From positions 1 to 64,000 of the forward strand of contig CAIQHG010000012.1 in assembly GCA_903871545.1 (NCBI GenBank): DNA of 64,000 nt. Direction: 5' to 3'. The position numbers and the translations under genes were made by a program. The notes beneath the pieces were generated by a model that was not told the origin of the DNA, ran no database searches, and saw only the letters and a list, made by a program, of their open reading frames with translations. This DNA comes from an uncultured Burkholderiales bacterium (GTDB lineage Bacteria > Pseudomonadota > Gammaproteobacteria > Burkholderiales > Burkholderiaceae_C). This document shows, one piece after another, positions 37,560-47,122 of the stretch. Numbering within the stretch: position 1 is the stretch's first letter; every line of letters begins with the position of its first letter.

Positions 37560-38914
37560 CGAACACCCTACAAGCCCAAAGCACAATTGACTGGTTGATA
37601 TCTGGCGTTACAGTTCTCACTGCCAACCCGGATCAACCTATCATTAGAAATGGTTTTATTGGAATTCAATCGGAGCGGATCGTTTGGCTTAGCACCAGCG
37701 CGCCTGAAGATTTCAAAATTCATCAAACACTTCACCTCCCAGACCACTGGGTTACTCCCGGCTTTGTTAATCCGCATACGCATGCGATTCTCACAATGGT
37801 GCGAGGTGTAGCGGCTGATTTAGGATTTGCGCCCTCCTACACCCCTGGCATTCCCAAGGGAACGCAGGTGAACCCCGAGCAAGCAAGAGCGCTGGCCCGC
37901 CTCGGGGCCGCAGAGGCTATGCTCGCTGGATCAACTTTGATTGGAGATAACTTTGTACATGCCGATATCACCACAGAGGCAATGACATCTTTAGGTGTTA
38001 GGTTGTCTCCGAGCTGGAGAATTCATGATGTTGATTTCTCACGCGTTGGAAGCGGTGAATGGCATCACTCAGCACAAATTGGGGAGAAAACGCTTCGATC
38101 AGCAATGGAGTTGCACAGTAAGTGGAAAAATGATCCATTGGTCAAAGTCAATTTAGCTGCTCACGCCGTTGACACCTGCTCGGAATCATTTCTCAGGGAA
38201 GTTGCTCAACTATCTGCCCTAAACGATATGGCTATATCTACCCATCTTGGACAAAGTCAAATTGAAGTTGACCGGGTCATGATTAGAACTGGAAAAAGTT
38301 CGACTGAGGTTTTAGAGGAGGTAGGACTGCTTAACAACCGATTACTGGCTGGGCACTGCATATACGTGAGTGATACAGACATAAGTAGATTGGCTAAAAA
38401 CAGGGCACATGTGGTTCACATACCCAAATGTAACGCTGCATCTGGTCGACTCGCGCCAACCCCTGCATTGAAAAAGGCTGGAATCAATATATGCCTAGCA
38501 ACGGACACTCAACACGGTGACATGATTGAGCTCATGAGATGGGCGTTGGCTACTGCAAGGATTCAAAATAACTCAGTCTGTGATGATTGGCAACCGCATC
38601 ATGTTTTTCACATGGCAACCCTTGGCGGCGCAGTAGCCTTAGGAATGCAAGAAGATATTGGTTCTTTGGTCGTGGGCAAAAAAGCAGACTTAGTTGTAAT
38701 AGATGCATCTCGCCCACATCTGCGCCCACACATTAACCCGGTTGGAACTCTCGTTCATACTGGTCAAGGACGAGATGTATCAAGAGTCATGGTCAACGGC
38801 AAATGGGTGGTGATTGACGGAGTTCCAACCCAAGTAGACATTGATGAGGTCACAAAAGCTGGAGAGTCGGCTTGTAGGGAGTTGTGGTCAGCCCAAGGTT
38901 TTAATTACAATTAA
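37556..38914 (+). CDS. Amidohydrolase (AtzA/TrzA/SsnA-like chlorohydrolase/deaminase family)
   Basis: GFVNPHTHAILTMVRG, THLGQSQIEV, LLAGHCIYVSDTDI, CLATDTQHGDMIELMRWAL; GTGA overlap with GntR stop. Confidence 0.85.
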   Translation: MTNTLQAQSTIDWLISGVTVLTANPDQPIIRNGFIGIQSERIVWLSTSAPEDFKIHQTLHLPDHWVTPGFVNPHTHAILTMVRGVAADLGFAPSYTPGIPKGTQVNPEQARALARLGAAEAMLAGSTLIGDNFVHADITTEAMTSLGVRLSPSWRIHDVDFSRVGSGEWHHSAQIGEKTLRSAMELHSKWKNDPLVKVNLAAHAVDTCSESFLREVAQLSALNDMAISTHLGQSQIEVDRVMIRTGKSSTEVLEEVGLLNNRLLAGHCIYVSDTDISRLAKNRAHVVHIPKCNAASGRLAPTPALKKAGINICLATDTQHGDMIELMRWALATARIQNNSVCDDWQPHHVFHMATLGGAVALGMQEDIGSLVVGKKADLVVIDASRPHLRPHINPVGTLVHTGQGRDVSRVMVNGKWVVIDGVPTQVDIDEVTKAGESACRELWSAQGFNYN

Positions 38915-38951
38915 CCGATACAATTTTAGTAACGAATTAATAATATTTGAA

Positions 38952-39950
38952 TTACACCTCGGGAACTATCCCTGCATCCCTAACCTTTTTGCCCCAAATA
39001 TCGAGTTGTTTCTTCATGTACTCATCCAATTCAGCAGCGGTGCTAGGAGAGGCCTCTATGCCTTGGAGGGAGAGTTTCTCGACTATATCTTTGCGTGATA
39101 AAAACTGCACTAAACGCTCATTGAGCTTATTCACAATAGGTGCTGGTATGCCTGAAGGCCCAATGATACCGATCCATGCAGCCAAATCAAACCCGGGCAG
39201 GTGAGCCGCATTAGCAACAGTGGGTAAATCGGCTGCCAAAGATGTTTTTTGTTCTGTACTAATCGCCAAAGCTCTCACCCGCCCAGAATTTACGTGCGGA
39301 CGACTTGAGGCAAGGTCTACAAATAAAAACGTAACTTGTCCTCCCATCAGATCAGTCAAGGCTTGGGGCGTGCTTTTGTAAGCAACAACAGAGACATCCA
39401 TATGTGTCAGATTACTAAAGGCAGCCCCCGCTATTTGCCCAGTGCTGTTACCGTATGCATAGCTAGCTTGATTTTCTTTTTTCTTACAAAAAGCAATTAA
39501 CTCTTCAACGCTTTTAACTTGCAGCGAATTATTCACAGCCAACACAAAAGGGGCAAAACCTATTCGGCCTATTGCGGTGAAGTCTTTGATAGGATCGTAG
39601 GGTAGTTTTTTAAATAAATAAGGATTTGCTGAATTAACTGTATTTGTAGTTAGAAATAGGGTGTAGCCGTCAGGTGCAGATTTAGCCACATAGTCAGCGG
39701 CAATAATTCCCGAAGCACCAGGCTTATTTTCAACCAGAACGGGCTGTTTGAATGCATTTTGGAGATCCTCTGCAACCATTCGAGCCAAGATGTCACTTGC
39801 ACTACCCGCCGCAAAAGCAGTAACAACTCTTAAACCTTTACTGGGCCAGTCTAAGTTTTGAGGCTTTGCTGAGGTAGCCAACAAACCTATGAGCAAACTT
39901 AACAAAACTTTATACCAAGTCATATAAATACCCTTTGAATTAGATTGCAA
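38952..39950 (-). CDS. Bug/TctC family extracytoplasmic binding protein
   Basis: LRVVTAFAAGSASDILARMVAEDLQ, VLVENKPGASGIIAADYVAKSAPDGYTLFL, AWIGIIGPSGIPAPIVNKLN. Confidence 0.9.
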   Translation of the reverse strand: MQSNSKGIYMTWYKVLLSLLIGLLATSAKPQNLDWPSKGLRVVTAFAAGSASDILARMVAEDLQNAFKQPVLVENKPGASGIIAADYVAKSAPDGYTLFLTTNTVNSANPYLFKKLPYDPIKDFTAIGRIGFAPFVLAVNNSLQVKSVEELIAFCKKKENQASYAYGNSTGQIAGAAFSNLTHMDVSVVAYKSTPQALTDLMGGQVTFLFVDLASSRPHVNSGRVRALAISTEQKTSLAADLPTVANAAHLPGFDLAAWIGIIGPSGIPAPIVNKLNERLVQFLSRKDIVEKLSLQGIEASPSTAAELDEYMKKQLDIWGKKVRDAGIVPEV

Positions 39951-39981
39951 GGTAAATTAGGATCTCTGTTTCTGAGGCATG

Positions 39982-40767
39982 TTATCTGCTTTGATTGCGA
40001 TCGCGCCCCAACGTAAACCCTGCGTCCACTTTTATAACTTGTCCAGTTACAACTGAATCGGGATCAGACAGCCAAAAAGCGGCCCCAGCGATATCTTGCG
40101 GCCTACAGATTTTCCCAAGGGCAGCTAAATCAATAAAATCTTTTTTAACTCTGTTGTATGAGTCTTCCCCAAGTCCGTCTAGCATCCACTTGCCCTCAAT
40201 CATCCCCGGCATAACAGCGTTCACTCTTATTTTAGGTGCCAAGGACCTTGCTAAACTTACTGTTAATATATTTAAAGCAGATTTTGAGAGCACATAAGGA
40301 TAAGAGCTGCCACGACCAGTTTCACCAGCGATGGAGGAAATGTTGACAATGGAGCCAGCCTCTTTCATGAATTTACTGACCGCTCTGGCCATTAAAAAAG
40401 GGCCTACAGCGTTTACAGAATAAATTTTCAAAAAATCTTCCGCCTGCACATCATCTAATTGGGTCAACGGAATGAACTGGGTCGCTCCTGCACTGTTGAC
40501 TAAAACATCAATTCGACCCCAAGCATCATTAGCGGCTTTAGCGACCTCTTGGCACCCTTCATTTGAGGAGACATCAGCGCAAATTGCAGTGCTTTCTACG
40601 CCGTAAGATTTACAAATTTCAACAACCTCCTCAGCCCTTTTTTTACTTCGGTTGTAATTTATTAAAACGTGATATCCACGGCTTGCAAAAAATTCTGCCG
40701 TTGCAGCGCCTACGTCACCTGCCCCCCCAGTCACTATAGCCACTTTTTGATTTTGCACCTTATTCAT
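39982..40767 (-). CDS. SDR family oxidoreductase
   Basis: AIVTGGAGDVGAATAEFFASRG, VNSAGATQF, YPYVLSKSAL, GQVIKVDAGF. Confidence 0.9.
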   Translation of the reverse strand: MNKVQNQKVAIVTGGAGDVGAATAEFFASRGYHVLINYNRSKKRAEEVVEICKSYGVESTAICADVSSNEGCQEVAKAANDAWGRIDVLVNSAGATQFIPLTQLDDVQAEDFLKIYSVNAVGPFLMARAVSKFMKEAGSIVNISSIAGETGRGSSYPYVLSKSALNILTVSLARSLAPKIRVNAVMPGMIEGKWMLDGLGEDSYNRVKKDFIDLAALGKICRPQDIAGAAFWLSDPDSVVTGQVIKVDAGFTLGRDRNQSR

Positions 40768-40782
40768 GATTTCTCCTCCAAC

Positions 40783-41256
40783 TTAAACCTTGGAACTGAA
40801 GTACTGCCTGACAATCGATTCAGCAACGCAGGCTGGTTTTTCTTGATTTTCCACCTCTATCGTGACGGTGAATATCATTTGCAAACCACCCTCAATAAGT
40901 TCAAGCGCTGATAAATGAAATTGACCTCTTACACGACTATTAACTTTTACTGGACTAATAAAACGAACCTTATTTAGTCCGTAATTAATACCCATTTGGC
41001 AAAAGGGGAGTGACAGCTTTTCATCATAGAACTTTCCAAGTAACGAAAGGGTTAAAAAACCGTGTGCAATCGTACTCCCGAATGGAGACTCCCTAGCAGC
41101 CCGCTCATGGTCAATGTGAATCCACTGTGGATCGCTCGTTGCCTCTGCAAACTGATCTATTCTCTTTTGATCAACTAACACCCAATCTGAGGTGAACGCA
41201 TGAGCCCCTACAACACTTTGTAGGGCCTCCAATGTTGGAAATGATAGTTGACTCAT
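40783..41256 (-). CDS. MaoC-like (R)-specific enoyl-CoA hydratase/dehydratase family
   Basis: QFAEATSDPQWIHIDHERAARESPFGSTIAHGFLTLSLL. Confidence 0.9.
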   Translation of the reverse strand: MSQLSFPTLEALQSVVGAHAFTSDWVLVDQKRIDQFAEATSDPQWIHIDHERAARESPFGSTIAHGFLTLSLLGKFYDEKLSLPFCQMGINYGLNKVRFISPVKVNSRVRGQFHLSALELIEGGLQMIFTVTIEVENQEKPACVAESIVRQYFSSKV

Positions 41257-41268
41257 ATTAGACTTACC

Positions 41269-42885
41269 TCAAGCAGTAAAGGGCGTAATTTTGTTTCTCA
41301 AATCTCGCTTTAAGAGTTTACCGTTTGCATTTCTAGGGAGCAACTCTTTAGAGATAGAAAATGATTCTGGTACCTTGTAATCAGCGAGGTGCTGAGCACA
41401 AAATTCCTTCAAAGTTGATTCTTTAACTAGTTCTCCTTTTAAAGTTATAAAGGCGTGCACTCTCTCCCCCAACACAGGACAAGGTTTTGAGACCACAGCG
41501 CACTCTAAAACACTTGGGTGCTGATAAAGTACATTCTCTACCTCAATCGTGTAAATCTTGTAGCCGCCCCTGTTGATCATGTCTTTTATACGGTCTACGA
41601 CTTTTAAATAACCCTTCTCATCAATTGAGCCTAAGTCTCCGGAACGCCAAAAGCCACCCACAAAGTTAGTGCGTGTGGCCTCTAGATTGTCCCAATACCC
41701 CTTCACAACCATGGGGCCTTTAATCCAAATTTCACCCAACTCCCCCACGGCGAGTTCTCGCCCCTGTGAGTCCATAGTTCGAATTTCAACACACGGCAGC
41801 GCCTGGCCAACGCTATCTAAGTGGCGAAGGGTCTCACCCTTTGGCATCAAGGTGGAGGGAGAAGTTGTCTCAGTAGAGCCGTAGCAGTTGAGCAAAATTA
41901 ATTTTGGAATTTTGCCGACTAATTGCTCAATCGTTGCAACTGGCATCGGCGCTCCACCAAAAGCGCCAACGCGCCAATTTGATAGATCGGTCTTCTCAAA
42001 TAACGGATCCAACAAACACAAGTTGTACATAGCTGGAACCATTAACGTATAGGTCATAGCGTGAACCTGGGCAAGGCTAATAAAATGAGCCGCCTTAAAA
42101 TTGGGCATGATTACTAATTTGGCACCAGCCATGATTACACATGTAATCAGCGCAACTACACCCGTGACATGACTTAGAGGTACGGTTGCGATGGCACAAT
42201 CTGTATGACTCAAATTAAAACTAAATTTGTAATGCATTGAGGAGTGAACCAACCCAAAGTGGCTAAGCATTGCTCCCTTGGGAAGACCCGTGGTGCCAGA
42301 GGTATACAAAATGATGGCGGTATCCTCCTCATCGCAGGCAAAAGGGGTAAATGCTGCGTGTTGCGCTTCATTATTATCAATTTCAATCCAATCAGCATAA
42401 GACTGCGAGGACTCGCAAGTTTGGATTGACAATTTAAATCTTAAGCTAGGAGCCTCTTCTTGAGTAGGCAATAGTTGAGCCAAGTTAGATTCATGTATCA
42501 CCATTGAAGCTTTACTGTGTGTGAGCGCGAATTTAATTCCTGTTTTTTGTTCCCTTACACTGAGTGGTACACAAATAGCTCCGATTGCGGTAATGGCAAA
42601 CAAGGCTACGACAAATTCAATTCTATTGTTAAGTAGCAAAGCGATTCGATCGCCTGGCTTGATCCCCTCTAAAGACATTCTTTGAGCTAAAAGGGATGAA
42701 TCACGCCGTAACTCTGAATAACTTAATTGACTTTCCTCGCAAACCAAAGCAATTCCATGAGGGTTAATTTCACATGCTTTTTCAAGCAACTGATAAAGAG
42801 TTTGTGCTCTTTTTTCAAAACATTTAACTACCCTATCTCCAAAATGTGATTCAACGCGGATTCTGGGCCACTCAGTTGGATTCAT
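41269..42885 (-). CDS. Acyl-CoA synthetase (AMP-forming)
   Basis: AIILYTSGTTGLPKGAMLSH, NCYGSTETTSPS, GGYKIYTIEVENVLYQHP, NANGKLLKRDLR. Confidence 0.93.
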   Translation of the reverse strand: MNPTEWPRIRVESHFGDRVVKCFEKRAQTLYQLLEKACEINPHGIALVCEESQLSYSELRRDSSLLAQRMSLEGIKPGDRIALLLNNRIEFVVALFAITAIGAICVPLSVREQKTGIKFALTHSKASMVIHESNLAQLLPTQEEAPSLRFKLSIQTCESSQSYADWIEIDNNEAQHAAFTPFACDEEDTAIILYTSGTTGLPKGAMLSHFGLVHSSMHYKFSFNLSHTDCAIATVPLSHVTGVVALITCVIMAGAKLVIMPNFKAAHFISLAQVHAMTYTLMVPAMYNLCLLDPLFEKTDLSNWRVGAFGGAPMPVATIEQLVGKIPKLILLNCYGSTETTSPSTLMPKGETLRHLDSVGQALPCVEIRTMDSQGRELAVGELGEIWIKGPMVVKGYWDNLEATRTNFVGGFWRSGDLGSIDEKGYLKVVDRIKDMINRGGYKIYTIEVENVLYQHPSVLECAVVSKPCPVLGERVHAFITLKGELVKESTLKEFCAQHLADYKVPESFSISKELLPRNANGKLLKRDLRNKITPFTA

Positions 42886-43213
42886 TAAGAGGCACTCCCA
42901 TATTAGTAATTAAGAGTTCATGATCTAGCAGCAACCAAATTGCTGCTTTTTGCCAATGTAGGCCTGCGTGCATTGAGGCATACACACCTCCAGGTAAGGC
43001 AGTTGGGAAAACAAATTTCAAAGCATTAAGCCCCTCTAGCTCATACCTTATAACCTCTGTTGTTAGAAGCGGACTCACCAACTCTTTGACCACCATTGGG
43101 GTAAGTTGTGCGTATAGTAATTTGTAATGTTCAGGCGTTTCGCTCACAAGGGTCAGATCTAAAATATCACCCTTATCCCCTGATCGCCCTGTAGCAATAT
43201 CTCCAACTCTCAT
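42872..43213 (-). CDS. AtuA-like ferredoxin-fold domain protein
   Basis: ATGRSGDKGDILDLTLV motif; 4-nt overlap with the AtuA-family gene. Confidence 0.75.
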   Translation of the reverse strand: MRVGDIATGRSGDKGDILDLTLVSETPEHYKLLYAQLTPMVVKELVSPLLTTEVIRYELEGLNALKFVFPTALPGGVYASMHAGLHWQKAAIWLLLDHELLITNMGVPLNESN

Positions 43214-44553
43214 GACTCACTCCAAATCAATTCAGCTTGGATCCATTTTTGCTCTATGTATCCATCTAAGACCTCAATGCGCGCTCTTTTCTCAGAGCGA
43301 ACACTGCATCCACCTGCTGGACCTGACAAAGTCAATGCATACACCTCATCCTCTACGCTTTGAGCGGCGAATGAGTCATCGCAAACAGCAGATATATGAA
43401 CCCTTACCTCCACCGGTTCTGCTGTCAAATCACGTGAGCACTGGCCTAAGACGGAATTAACACCTACCAAATCTATTTGGGCCTCAATACCAAGCCAGTT
43501 GCTTACTCTACGGCGCAACACGTCGCTAGCAAATTGTGCACGCATTAAAGCCCCAGTGCCCGCATATCCGATTTCAATGTCAACTGTGAAACCGGGGTGC
43601 TCCACAAATCCGGCAACCTTCAGCGTGGGTGGAGCCCCTTTAGAGCAAGCTCCGTACAACATGATTTGATTTGACGCGGTCTGCTCAAACCTTACATTTG
43701 AGAAATCAAGTATTAAATCTGGAGTGATGTAATGCGCAGGGTTATGTACCTCGTAAAGCAATTGTAAAGTGCAGGTGAGCTTGTCAACAATTCCAGGCAA
43801 ACCAGGGACAAGGCTAATTTGCGCATGCCCATCTTTAAATATCTTTGCAAGAGGATACCCCAATGCAGCATACTCCTGCGCGCTCAAAGGGGGTGGCTTT
43901 GTATTCCCAGCAATCGGCTCGTAATTACCGCCCGTCAATTGCCCCCCGCATTCAAGCAAATGCCCAACCGTTAACGCACCGGCTAATGCATCACCTTCAT
44001 TATCCAAATGGGCAAGCGCAGGCGCAGCAAAAATAGCAGAATCTGCAACTCGGCCCGTTACAACCACATCAGCGCCTTCTTCAAGTGCCTTAGACATCAT
44101 TTTGCATCCCAAATAAGCATGTGCGCCAAGTAAATTAGCTTGACCGTCAATGGGTTTGTTCCATTTGATGTGCTGAGTTAAACCCATCACATCATCACCA
44201 ATCATCCCAGCGATTCGACGTTTTTTATAGCCAAGTTCATTTGCCAGACGGGCTATTTCCTCACCAGCGCAGGCCGGATTAGCCGCACCAAGATTTGAGA
44301 TGATGCGGCAGTTTTTTTGAAAGGCCTCTGGGAGTAGAGGCGTCAAACGAGTTCGCAGGCGAGGATCAAAGCCTTTTTTTGAATTCTCTTTTCGCAACTT
44401 GATCGCTGGGACTAATGTCCTCTCAGCCAAGCACTCCAGTCCTAGTGAGTCTATGAGCCCTGATTTAACAAGTGCCACAGCTGGGTCAACTCTATCGCCT
44501 GCGAAGCCAGCCCCAGAGCCTATACAGGTTATGGGTTTTTGGGATTCATTCAT
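43210..44553 (-). CDS. Acyclic terpene utilisation AtuA family (DUF1446) protein
   Basis: CIGSGAGFAGDRVDPAVALVKSGLIDSLGLECLAERTL, DVVVTGRVADSAIFAAPALAHL, CGGQLTGGNY. Confidence 0.85.
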   Translation of the reverse strand: MNESQKPITCIGSGAGFAGDRVDPAVALVKSGLIDSLGLECLAERTLVPAIKLRKENSKKGFDPRLRTRLTPLLPEAFQKNCRIISNLGAANPACAGEEIARLANELGYKKRRIAGMIGDDVMGLTQHIKWNKPIDGQANLLGAHAYLGCKMMSKALEEGADVVVTGRVADSAIFAAPALAHLDNEGDALAGALTVGHLLECGGQLTGGNYEPIAGNTKPPPLSAQEYAALGYPLAKIFKDGHAQISLVPGLPGIVDKLTCTLQLLYEVHNPAHYITPDLILDFSNVRFEQTASNQIMLYGACSKGAPPTLKVAGFVEHPGFTVDIEIGYAGTGALMRAQFASDVLRRRVSNWLGIEAQIDLVGVNSVLGQCSRDLTAEPVEVRVHISAVCDDSFAAQSVEDEVYALTLSGPAGGCSVRSEKRARIEVLDGYIEQKWIQAELIWSES

Positions 44554-44556
44554 GAT

Positions 44557-45273
44557 TTATAAACCCATATAAGAGCGTTGGATATCGGCGTCGATTAAGA
44601 GCTCTTTAGATGCTCCGCTTTTTCGGATCTGGCCTTGCTCAAGAACGTAACCTCTTTCAGATAAATCAAGTGCGTTACCCACATTTTGTTCAACCAATAG
44701 GATTGAAACTTTTTTAGTTTTCACCAACTGTTTTATCAATTCAAATATTTTCCCAACCATGATAGGGGCTAACCCAAGAGAGGGCTCATCCAACATAAGG
44801 AGTTTAGGGTTCGCCATCATTGCGCGTGCAACCGCGCACATTTGACGCTCTCCTCCTGACAAACGTCCTGCCAACTGATGGCTGCGGTCTGCAAATAAGG
44901 GAAACAATTCAAATACTTCCTCCAACTTACGTTTCATATCATGTCGTGCAGTGGAATGATAAGCACCTAGCTGAAGGTTTTCTAAAACAGTCATGAAGGG
45001 GAAAAGACGCCCCCCCTCCGGTATTAGAACCAATCCCTTAGCAGGACAATCGTGCGCTGGCACATTCGCAATGGATTGATTCTCAAATCTAATCTGCCCA
45101 GCATTTATTGAAAGATGTCCCGCGATGGTCAATAAAAGAGTACTCTTCCCCGCCCCATTTGCGCCTACAACTGAGACTATCTCGCCTTCGCCCACATACA
45201 AGTTAATGTCTCTCAAGACTGTAAACTGACCGTAACCTGAGCTAAGGTTATCGACTCTTAGGATCTTTTCCAT
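44557..45273 (-). CDS. livF: LIV-type ABC transporter ATP-binding protein LivF (second copy)
   Basis: [46 protein letters not shown] 45273 preferred. Confidence 0.9.
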   Translation of the reverse strand: MEKILRVDNLSSGYGQFTVLRDINLYVGEGEIVSVVGANGAGKSTLLLTIAGHLSINAGQIRFENQSIANVPAHDCPAKGLVLIPEGGRLFPFMTVLENLQLGAYHSTARHDMKRKLEEVFELFPLFADRSHQLAGRLSGGERQMCAVARAMMANPKLLMLDEPSLGLAPIMVGKIFELIKQLVKTKKVSILLVEQNVGNALDLSERGYVLEQGQIRKSGASKELLIDADIQRSYMGL

Positions 45274-46019
45274 TTGTGTCCCTCCCCCAGATATGCAGTG
45301 ATTACTTTGGGTGAATTTAATATCTCGCTGGCCGAGCCTTGAGCAATCAAGCACCCTCGATCCAAAACAATTACTCTTTGGGAAAAAGCTCTAACAACTT
45401 TTAAATTGTGTTCAATAATTAAAAATGTCTGTCCCTCAGAGTGCAATTGATTCAAAAGATCAATAGATTGAGACACCTCGCTTTGGTTTAGTCCTGCCAT
45501 TACCTCATCAAGCAACATAATTTGAGGATCCAAAGCCAACGCTCTTGCAACCTCTAGGCGTCTTCTTTGACTGAGCGTTAAATCCCCTGCCTTAACAGGT
45601 GCAAGTTGCAAAAGGCCTACTTTTCTAAGTAAAGAGATCGCTTTTTCCTTTGCCCGCTCCATGTTTGATTCGCGCATGAAAGCGCCAATCATGACGTTTT
45701 CCAATACATTGAGTGCAATCAAAGGTTTTGAGATTTGAAATGTTCTCCCCATTCCAAGTCGAGCTCTCTCGTGCGCACCTAAGCTATTGATGGTCTTGCC
45801 ATCAAAATTAATCTGTCCATGGGTGGGTTGCAATTGCCCGGTTAGTAAATTAAAAAAAGTCGTTTTACCCGCCCCATTGGGACCAATAATACTAACAATT
45901 TCACCCTTACTCACTGACAAGCTGACACTGTCTACTGCTTTTAAACCAAGAAACTGCTTAGTCACATCTTGCACTAGTAGCAAAGGCGAAGGCGCGCTTA
46001 AATCTTGCGAAGTTTCCAT
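45258..46019 (-). CDS. livG: LIV-type ABC transporter ATP-binding protein LivG (second copy)
   Basis: GPNGAGKTTFFNLLTG, LSQRRRLEVARALALDPQIMLLDEVMAGLN. Confidence 0.9.
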   Translation of the reverse strand: METSQDLSAPSPLLLVQDVTKQFLGLKAVDSVSLSVSKGEIVSIIGPNGAGKTTFFNLLTGQLQPTHGQINFDGKTINSLGAHERARLGMGRTFQISKPLIALNVLENVMIGAFMRESNMERAKEKAISLLRKVGLLQLAPVKAGDLTLSQRRRLEVARALALDPQIMLLDEVMAGLNQSEVSQSIDLLNQLHSEGQTFLIIEHNLKVVRAFSQRVIVLDRGCLIAQGSASEILNSPKVITAYLGEGHKWKRS

Positions 46020-47122
46020 TAAGTTGCACCTCCCCCCGGTCTTACACTCATCGGTGTAGATTTTTTTGGTTTTTTATTTTTACCAAACCTTTCTTGAAAT
46101 AAACCGTAAATACCCTTTTTCATAAATAGGGCTGCCAATACCATTAAAAATCCAAGCACGGCTAAGTTAGATCCAGGCAAACCATTTGAGAGCTCCGTTC
46201 TTAAATAATTCTCAAAAGGAATGATTAACGCAGCACCTAAGACCGGGCCGGCTATAGTTCCAATTCCCCCGATCAAAGAAAGAAGCGCAAATTTAACGCC
46301 AATATCTGACATGGTGAACAGTGTCGGCGGGTCTATATAGCGCAGGTACATTGTAAATAAGGTACCCCCCATTGAGGTCAATATCGCACTTATGGCCATG
46401 CCACTTAACTTGACGCCCAAGACATTTATTCCACAAGCCCGGGCGCAATCCTCATCCTCTCTAACCGCAAGCAAATAGTATCCCAATCTGCTGTACCTGA
46501 CCAGCACGGAGACTCCAACGCTAAACGCAGCAAACCCGAACATCAGATAAGCATAGTAAGAACGTTCAGTAAAGATCATGTTGGCAAAACCCGCCTTAAA
46601 CGGAATCATCAACCCTCTTGGTCCGCCCGTTAGACTATCAAAATGATTAGCCAATACAAACATCACCTCATTAAAGGCCAAGGTCGCAATTGCAAAGAAT
46701 GGACCCCTTAATCTAAAAGTTGGCCACGAAATTAAAACCGAGACCAAACCAGCTATCAGTGCTATTGGGACAATACTTATCCAAGGAGAGACTCCGTAGT
46801 TGATAAATAAGGCAGCAGTCATGTAGGCACCGATACTAAAAAATACGCCGTGCCCGAGTGAAAATTGCCCACCGTAACCTCCGATAATATTCCACGCCAC
46901 CGCCACTCCGCCCATCAAATAGGTAAACGCAACTATGTTGATCCACTGGGGGTACTGAGCCAATAGCAATGCAGGCAAAAAGAGCAGCGCCATGCATCCA
47001 ACGTATTTGAAACTCAATGATTTGGGTGTTTCAATCAATTGGGAAGAGTCCACATCTATTGTTTGCTCAAGTGATGAGACAGTAATTGGGACAGTATCTA
47101 CAGTGTGTTCAGTTTTGTTCAC
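46019..47122 (-). CDS. livM: LIV-type ABC transporter permease LivM (second copy)
   Basis: AWNIIGGYGGQFSLGHGVFFSIGAYMTAAL; DEDCARACGINVLGVKL. Confidence 0.9.
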   Translation of the reverse strand: MNKTEHTVDTVPITVSSLEQTIDVDSSQLIETPKSLSFKYVGCMALLFLPALLLAQYPQWINIVAFTYLMGGVAVAWNIIGGYGGQFSLGHGVFFSIGAYMTAALFINYGVSPWISIVPIALIAGLVSVLISWPTFRLRGPFFAIATLAFNEVMFVLANHFDSLTGGPRGLMIPFKAGFANMIFTERSYYAYLMFGFAAFSVGVSVLVRYSRLGYYLLAVREDEDCARACGINVLGVKLSGMAISAILTSMGGTLFTMYLRYIDPPTLFTMSDIGVKFALLSLIGGIGTIAGPVLGAALIIPFENYLRTELSNGLPGSNLAVLGFLMVLAALFMKKGIYGLFQERFGKNKKPKKSTPMSVRPGGGAT

